Assembly (NCBI RefSeq): GCF_000590885.1
Contig: NZ_JFHN01000051.1
Span: forward strand, 1-64,000
DNA: 64,000 nucleotides
Direction of reading: 5' to 3'
Source of the DNA: Erwinia mallotivora
GTDB taxonomy: Bacteria; Pseudomonadota; Gammaproteobacteria; Enterobacterales; Enterobacteriaceae
Position 1 is the stretch's first letter, and each line of letters opens with the position of its first letter. Both the position numbers and the translations under genes were made by a program. The notes beneath the pieces are model-generated. The model saw nothing but the letters and a program-made list of their open reading frames with translations, had not been told where the DNA came from and did no database searches. Shown piece by piece: positions 59,068-64,000 of this stretch.

Positions 59068-60720
59068 TTAAGCCTGTAGATCGGTTCGTCGCACAGCATC
59101 GAGCGTTGCCAGCTCCCTCTCCTGCCCGGTCAGTTCGCTGAGTTGCCCGTTACGCATTTCTAACAGACGATCGGCATGCAGGAAATAATTATCATCATGA
59201 CTGATGGCAAACACCGTTTTGCCCATACTTTTCAACCATGGCAACAGCTCACGATAGAAAATCCGGCGAAAATGAGGATCCTGATCGGCTGCCCACTCAT
59301 CCAGCAGTAAAATGTCCCGCTCTTCCGCCGCCGCCAGCAGTAATGCCAGCCTTTTGCTCTGCCCCTTTGATAATTTCAGATCCAGCACCCGGTTCCCTTC
59401 CAGTTTGATTTTGTCCTGCATCCTGAGGCGCTCCAGCCACTGGCGGACTTTTTCTGTATCTGCCGGTTGCCCGTGTTGGTCGATCAGCCGGTCAAAGAGA
59501 TGTACATCCGTGAACACCGCAGAAAACAACGCACGATAGCTCTCATTATTTTTTGTATCGATCGGTTCCCCATCCAGCAGAATCTGTCCGGATACCGGCA
59601 GGTAAAGACCGGTTAACAGCATCGCCAGGGTAGATTTCCCACTCCCGTTGCCGCCAATCAGGAATATCAGTTCACCGCGTCGCAGGGTCATATTAACCGG
59701 CCCGGTACTGAAGCCACTTTCACCATAGCGATAAACCAGATCGCGCAGCTCAAGGGTATGCCAGTTTCTGGCCGCAGCAGGTGGCATAAAATCGGGCTGA
59801 TAATGTTCCAGTTCCCAGTCATTTAGTTTTTTGAAGGCAACCTGAGCGCTCAGTAGCACGGGTAAAGCGCCAACCGCCGAAAGTAAAGGCGTTCGTAAAA
59901 ACAGCAGCGTCAGTGAATAGGTTGCAGCAACGGCATTATCAGCCCAGCCAAGAATGTTAGCCATGAAGAACACCACCCCAATCGCGCCTAACATCATGAT
60001 GTTCGACCAGTTCACAGCACTGAGGTGAAAAGTATCTGCCCGGACGATATGGTGACGAAAACGCAGGGCATCCTGCTGATAGACCGTTTCATAAATCTGT
60101 TGCGCACGCTGACGGTTCAATGCCAGCTCCTTGCGCCCATCAATGATGGTCTGGTAGTCAGTATATAAATGGTCTTCAATATCGCGAAGCTCGGCCAGAT
60201 GCCGGTAAACTTTCGATACCAGAAACCAACCGCCGGCAATAGTCACTGCCAGCCAGGCGACAGTCACCAGTAACATGTTTGCTGAAAGCCAGGCCAGATA
60301 CATCGCTGAGCCTACTGCCAGGATGATGCCCTGAATAAGTTCCGGCAAACGTACAAATGCCAGCGTAATACTGCGTACATCACTGGTTAGCGTAGCCAGT
60401 AGCTGTGGACTTCCAATCTGCTCTATCTTCTCAACATGCGTATCGAGTATGCGTTTAATAAATTCGCCGCGCAGCCGGTAGACAAAATGGTGGCCGAGCA
60501 ACGTTAACGCCAGTTGCGAGGCCAGGGTTACCGCCATCAGCAACAGCAAAAGGCCAAGAAATTCAGGTAAAACGCGCAGTGAACTGCCCAGAGAAACAAT
60601 CAGCTCACGATTGATAAAGGCGATCAGTCCTATACCTGATACAGCACTTAACAGACTGAGAATAATGACCGTAACAAAAGGCCAGCGATACTGCCGGTAG
60701 ACAACGTGAAGCAACTCCAT
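59068..60720 (-). CDS. yojI: ABC exporter YojI (cyclic peptide exporter family)
   Basis: 550 residues: a six-segment membrane domain (1-320) and an ATPase domain with [15 protein letters not shown] (signature) and [12 protein letters not shown]. Nearly collinear with E. coli YojI, which exports microcin J25 with TolC; also related to the siderophore exporter PvdE/SyrD. It is downstream of alkB on the same strand. A weak Fur-like site is upstream (60782-60794). Confidence 0.93.
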   Translation of the reverse strand: MELLHVVYRQYRWPFVTVIILSLLSAVSGIGLIAFINRELIVSLGSSLRVLPEFLGLLLLLMAVTLASQLALTLLGHHFVYRLRGEFIKRILDTHVEKIEQIGSPQLLATLTSDVRSITLAFVRLPELIQGIILAVGSAMYLAWLSANMLLVTVAWLAVTIAGGWFLVSKVYRHLAELRDIEDHLYTDYQTIIDGRKELALNRQRAQQIYETVYQQDALRFRHHIVRADTFHLSAVNWSNIMMLGAIGVVFFMANILGWADNAVAATYSLTLLFLRTPLLSAVGALPVLLSAQVAFKKLNDWELEHYQPDFMPPAAARNWHTLELRDLVYRYGESGFSTGPVNMTLRRGELIFLIGGNGSGKSTLAMLLTGLYLPVSGQILLDGEPIDTKNNESYRALFSAVFTDVHLFDRLIDQHGQPADTEKVRQWLERLRMQDKIKLEGNRVLDLKLSKGQSKRLALLLAAAEERDILLLDEWAADQDPHFRRIFYRELLPWLKSMGKTVFAISHDDNYFLHADRLLEMRNGQLSELTGQERELATLDAVRRTDLQA

Positions 60721-60806
60721 GGCACCATCCAGATAGATTTATTGCAGCCAGCAGTGTAATCAGAAGTCAGACGATATCAAGAATAATTCTCATCTACGCC
60801 GACGCT

Positions 60807-61451
60807 TTATCGAAAGGCACGTCGGAAGGTCAGGTTGTAACGAAAAGCCCCGGTAAGGGCATGGATGCCGGGTTTAAGTGGCAAAATACCGTGAAAGCGC
60901 AGCCGTGAAGGTCCCCCCCAGACCACAATATCACCATGCTCCAGTAGTACCCTTTGTGTGGCATCGCTGCGTTCGAAACCGCCAAACTGGAATACGGCAG
61001 GTAATCCGAGAGAGACTGAAACGATAGGATGTCTGAGATCCTGTTCATCTTTATCCTGATGCAGCGTCAGTTTTGCGCCAGGTTCATAGCGATTGATCAG
61101 GCAGGCATCCGGCCTGAAATTATCGAAACCCGCTTCTGCGGCGCATAAGGTAGCCATTTGTCGGAAATGTTCAGGCATGGCAGGCCAGCGCTTACCTGTC
61201 AGGCTGTCACGTTCACTATACTGATAACCTCGGGAATCGGTTGACCAGCCAAAATCGCCACAATTGGTCATCGCCACTGACATCCGGTGTCCACCCGGAG
61301 TGATTCGGTGATGGAAAGGATTTTGCACCGCTATCTCTTCGATCAGCCGCAAAAGGTTGCCGGATTCATCACGCGCCCGCCTGCGCAGGATAACCGCGCC
61401 ATCAGCCAGTGGCTCAGCCCACGGGGCTTCTTCACTAAACAAATCCAGCAT
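60807..61451 (-). CDS. alkB: alpha-ketoglutarate-dependent DNA dealkylase AlkB
   Basis: Repairs 1-methyladenine and 3-methylcytosine by oxidative demethylation. 214 residues with all expected residues at the E. coli numbering: iron ligands His131, Asp133 and His187, and 2-oxoglutarate ligands Arg204 and Arg210. In E. coli it follows ada; here it follows apbE by 20 bases with no ada, so it is probably not under the adaptive response from this locus. Confidence 0.95.
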   Translation of the reverse strand: MLDLFSEEAPWAEPLADGAVILRRRARDESGNLLRLIEEIAVQNPFHHRITPGGHRMSVAMTNCGDFGWSTDSRGYQYSERDSLTGKRWPAMPEHFRQMATLCAAEAGFDNFRPDACLINRYEPGAKLTLHQDKDEQDLRHPIVSVSLGLPAVFQFGGFERSDATQRVLLEHGDIVVWGGPSRLRFHGILPLKPGIHALTGAFRYNLTFRRAFR

Positions 61452-61471
61452 CTTCGCTCCTTAGAGTCCTG

Positions 61472-62512
61472 TTACGGTTGCACAATAAATGCTTTAAATT
61501 GTGGAGACATCCATGTGCGGAAGCCATCATCCTGTTTGATGATCAGGTAAACTGCCAGTTTTTCACGCAACGCAAGGGCTTTAGCCCGCTCTTCACCCAG
61601 CACCACCAGCCCGGTATCCCAGCCATCAGCCTCCAGCGCCGTAGTCGCAATCACCGTGGCCGACACCAGTTTGTGTTGAATTGGTCGACCGGTAGTCGGA
61701 TCAATCACATGGGAAACTCGCTTACCATCAAGCTCATAATAGTTGCGATAGCTGCCAGAAGTGCTTATGCCATGCCCCTGTAAATCAACCACAGCCTGCA
61801 CCGCGTCTTCCTTATCAGTGGGCTTCTGAATCGCCACCTTCCACGGTTTTCCTTGTGGATTCATCCCACGGCTGAGCACCGCCCCTCCTACAGAGACCAG
61901 ATAGCGGTTGATACCCTCTTTCTCCATCAGCCGGGCCAGATGATCGGTGGCGAATCCTTCGCCTACCGTCGAGAGATCCACATACAATCCGGGCAAATCT
62001 TTTTGCAGATAAGCCCCTTCCACCCGTTGGATAACATGTAAATGTTGTAAGCCTGTCTGGCTCCGCGCGCCGTCTATCTGAGCCGGGGTCGGCGTTTTTA
62101 CCGGTTGTTTATCAGGTCCGAAACCCCAAAGATTAACCAAAGGGCCGACGGTGATATCCATCGCGCCCGCAGTTTTGTGACCAACGCGAAGTGCCAGCGT
62201 GACAATATCGGCCATATTGTCACTGACCGGCTGTGGTTCATTACCACGGTACTGGTTGAAGCGAGAAATTACCGAATCTTTCTTCCAGGTTGACAGTTCC
62301 TGATCATCACTGTCCAGCTGCTGCTGGATCAGTTTTTGTAGGGCATCTTTACGTTCCGCAGGGAACTCAGCAAGGCTGACCCTCCAGAATGTTCCCATAG
62401 TGCGCCCATTCAATACCAGCGCTTCAGCGGCCTGACTCTTGTTATGATTGTCGCAACCCGAAATCAGTATAAATGCTGCAAAACCAGTAAAATACAGCCA
62501 ATTCATCTTCAT
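61472..62512 (-). CDS. apbE: FAD:protein FMN transferase ApbE
   Basis: Periplasmic lipoprotein that attaches FMN to Thr or Ser of proteins such as NqrB/NqrC and RnfG. 346 residues with a lipobox (ILISGC, Cys20), NGRTMGTFWRVS, the substrate loop DLSTVGEGFATDHLA and VSHVIDPTTGRPI. The ribosome site is weak and a second ATG lies two codons in. It heads an apparent apbE-alkB-yojI unit. Confidence 0.94.
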   Translation of the reverse strand: MKMNWLYFTGFAAFILISGCDNHNKSQAAEALVLNGRTMGTFWRVSLAEFPAERKDALQKLIQQQLDSDDQELSTWKKDSVISRFNQYRGNEPQPVSDNMADIVTLALRVGHKTAGAMDITVGPLVNLWGFGPDKQPVKTPTPAQIDGARSQTGLQHLHVIQRVEGAYLQKDLPGLYVDLSTVGEGFATDHLARLMEKEGINRYLVSVGGAVLSRGMNPQGKPWKVAIQKPTDKEDAVQAVVDLQGHGISTSGSYRNYYELDGKRVSHVIDPTTGRPIQHKLVSATVIATTALEADGWDTGLVVLGEERAKALALREKLAVYLIIKQDDGFRTWMSPQFKAFIVQP

Positions 62513-62672
62513 TTAAAAAAAACTACCTTCAGTTATTTTTGGTACTGAAACAGCAAAAAACAGGGGTTTATTCGATTTTCAGACCCTTGATCCTGGCAAA
62601 AATGCTAATCAGAATGGTTGTTAACGCACGCTATATCTGGCTGCCCGATTAAGAATTAACAGGAGATCCAGA

Positions 62673-62798
62673 ATGACGTACTACATTCTTTCAGTGATTT
62701 TCATCGCTTTGATTATCTTTGCCGGTTACAAACATTACAAGCAGACGCACAATAAACAGATCTACCGTCCACGTTGCCGCCGGCTGAATGGGAAATAA
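62673..62798 (+). CDS. 41-residue single-pass membrane protein
   Basis: MTYYILSVIFIALIIFAGY forms a membrane helix, followed by a basic tail (HNKQIYRPRCRRLNGK). A strong AGGAG is at 62661-62665. A typical small inner-membrane protein; function unknown. It lies between divergent apbE and the ompC end. Confidence 0.6.
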   Translation: MTYYILSVIFIALIIFAGYKHYKQTHNKQIYRPRCRRLNGK

Positions 62799-62867
62799 GT
62801 CAGATATGAGGAGCGAACAAATGAAAGGAAAATCGGGAGCGCAGTCTGACCGCGCTCCACAACCACA

Positions 62868-63986
62868 TCAGAACTGGTAAACCAGACCCAGGGCGACAAC
62901 ATCGTCAGTGTTGATGCCAGCGCTGTTGGTGAAGTTGTTATCATCCAGCAGGTTGATCTGGTAGTCGACATAGGTAGACATGTTTTTGTTGAAGTAGTAA
63001 GTGGCACCTACATCAACATATTTTTTCAGGTTTTGCGAACCAAAGCCCTGGATATCAGTACCACGGGAACTGACGAAAGCCAGAGAAGGACGCAGACCGA
63101 AGTCAAACTGATACTGCGCGACCAGTTCCCAGTTATCTGCTTTGTCAGCATAACCGTAAACGGCATCATCACTCGAACCAAAGCGGGTCGCGTTGTAAGA
63201 GCGGGTGTACATTGCGGCAAGATAGATGTTGTTCGCATCGTATTTCAGACCACCCGTATAGGCTGTCGCTTTGTCACCACGTCCAAGAATGCCAGAAGTC
63301 CCCGCCGTGCCACCATTTTGCTCAGTAGTACGATCGGAGCTGAACATTGCAGCACCAATGCCAAAGCCAGAACCGAGATCATAAGTAGTGGAAAGTCCCC
63401 AACCATCACCGTTCTGACCGAGCACATCACGCCCGTTAGGCGATTCGGTTGCGCTGCTGTTTTTGCCCTGATACTGCACTGCAAAATTCCAGCCATCGAC
63501 CAGGCCAAAGAAGTTGTTGTTACGATAGGTGGCCAGACCATTTCCACGCTGGAACATAAATTGATCCGCACCGTAGGTATCGCCACCGAATTCTGGCAGC
63601 ACATCGGTCCATGCTCCAATGTCATAGGCCACGCCGTAGTTACGGCCGTAGTCGAAGGAGCCACCATCGCCAAATTTCAGACCAGCAAATCCGACACGGG
63701 TAAAGCTGTTCGCCGTGCCTTCAGATTCTGCGCTGTTTAACGCCGCCTGGTATTCCCACTGACCGTAACCAGTCAGCTGATCGCTAACCTGGGTTTCACC
63801 TTTGAAACCAAAACGAACATAGGACTGGTCACCATTAGCGCCATCATTGTCAGAGAAGTAATGCAAACCATCGACTTTGCCAAACAGGTCAAGTTTATTG
63901 CCATCTTTATTATAGATTTCAGCCGCACCCGCAGAACCAGCGATCAGCATCGCCGGGATCATCAGGGAGAGAACGCGAAGTTTCAT
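62868..63986 (-). CDS. ompC: OmpC-type general porin
   Basis: Trimeric outer-membrane porin for small hydrophilic solutes. 372 residues with signal peptide (cleaved after AGSAGA, near 21), mature start [24 protein letters not shown], a [14 protein letters not shown] loop 3 constriction region, and a terminal LVYQF with the C-terminal Phe needed for BAM recognition. It is near apbE, as E. coli ompC. The OmpR sites and any micF gene lie past the window edge. Confidence 0.95.
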   Translation of the reverse strand: MKLRVLSLMIPAMLIAGSAGAAEIYNKDGNKLDLFGKVDGLHYFSDNDGANGDQSYVRFGFKGETQVSDQLTGYGQWEYQAALNSAESEGTANSFTRVGFAGLKFGDGGSFDYGRNYGVAYDIGAWTDVLPEFGGDTYGADQFMFQRGNGLATYRNNNFFGLVDGWNFAVQYQGKNSSATESPNGRDVLGQNGDGWGLSTTYDLGSGFGIGAAMFSSDRTTEQNGGTAGTSGILGRGDKATAYTGGLKYDANNIYLAAMYTRSYNATRFGSSDDAVYGYADKADNWELVAQYQFDFGLRPSLAFVSSRGTDIQGFGSQNLKKYVDVGATYYFNKNMSTYVDYQINLLDDNNFTNSAGINTDDVVALGLVYQF

Positions 63987-64000
63987 TTTATTGCCCTCTG

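Overview
The window reads as chromosome of an enterobacterium, probably of the Erwinia/Pantoea group (inference from gene content; no species assigned). Its backbone follows the order known from Escherichia coli: lysP-yeiE-yeiH-nfo, fruBKA, yeiW-efpL-yeiR-lpxT-mepS, yejABEF-yejG-bcr-rsuA-radD-rplY-yejK-yejL-yejM, a proline tRNA, then yojI-alkB-apbE-ompC. Differences from E. coli: a Fur-box-preceded FecCD/FecE-type iron transporter stands where cirA would be, setB and ada are absent from their usual places, and frmAB has no frmR beside it.

Layout. 1-3927: MFS transporter with a divergent LysR regulator, then formaldehyde detoxification (frmA, frmB). 3933-5922: iron-chelate ABC permease and ATPase behind a Fur box. 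5960-10591: lysP, yeiE, yeiH, nfo. 10896-11423: an unrecognised secreted or outer-membrane protein. 11431-15404: fructose PTS operon fruBKA with two Cra operators. 15607-20000: yeiW, efpL, a short fimbrial-like gene, the metallochaperone GTPase yeiR, lpxT and mepS; mepS is framed by a perfect 22-bp inverted repeat. 20157-33860: peptide ABC transporter yejABEF and the envelope, ribosome and repair genes up to yejM. 33954-34030: tRNA-Pro(GGG).

34031-54043 is a mobile island of about 20.0 kb. It is integrated in the 3' end of the tRNA-Pro gene and bounded by a 14-bp direct repeat. It has a P4-type integrase, a likely oriT with a MobC-like protein and a MOBP-type relaxase, so it looks mobilizable and not self-conjugative. 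Cargo looks defensive and offensive: an Mrr-like nuclease, a SIR2 NADase-like protein with a divergent membrane protein, a DUF4062 protein, and an orphan Hcp beside a DUF4225 candidate toxin. It also carries a compact operon of three different tyrosine recombinases plus two small unknown proteins, the most unusual module here.

Right of the island, the tRNA's presumed original terminator is stranded 20 kb from the gene. Next comes a second orphan type VI locus (hcp, a Tlde1-like peptidoglycan effector and its presumed immunity protein) with a decayed STM2901-like gene beside it. Then follow a family 25 glycosyltransferase, a phosphopantetheinyl transferase, the ABC exporter yojI, alkB, apbE and the porin ompC.
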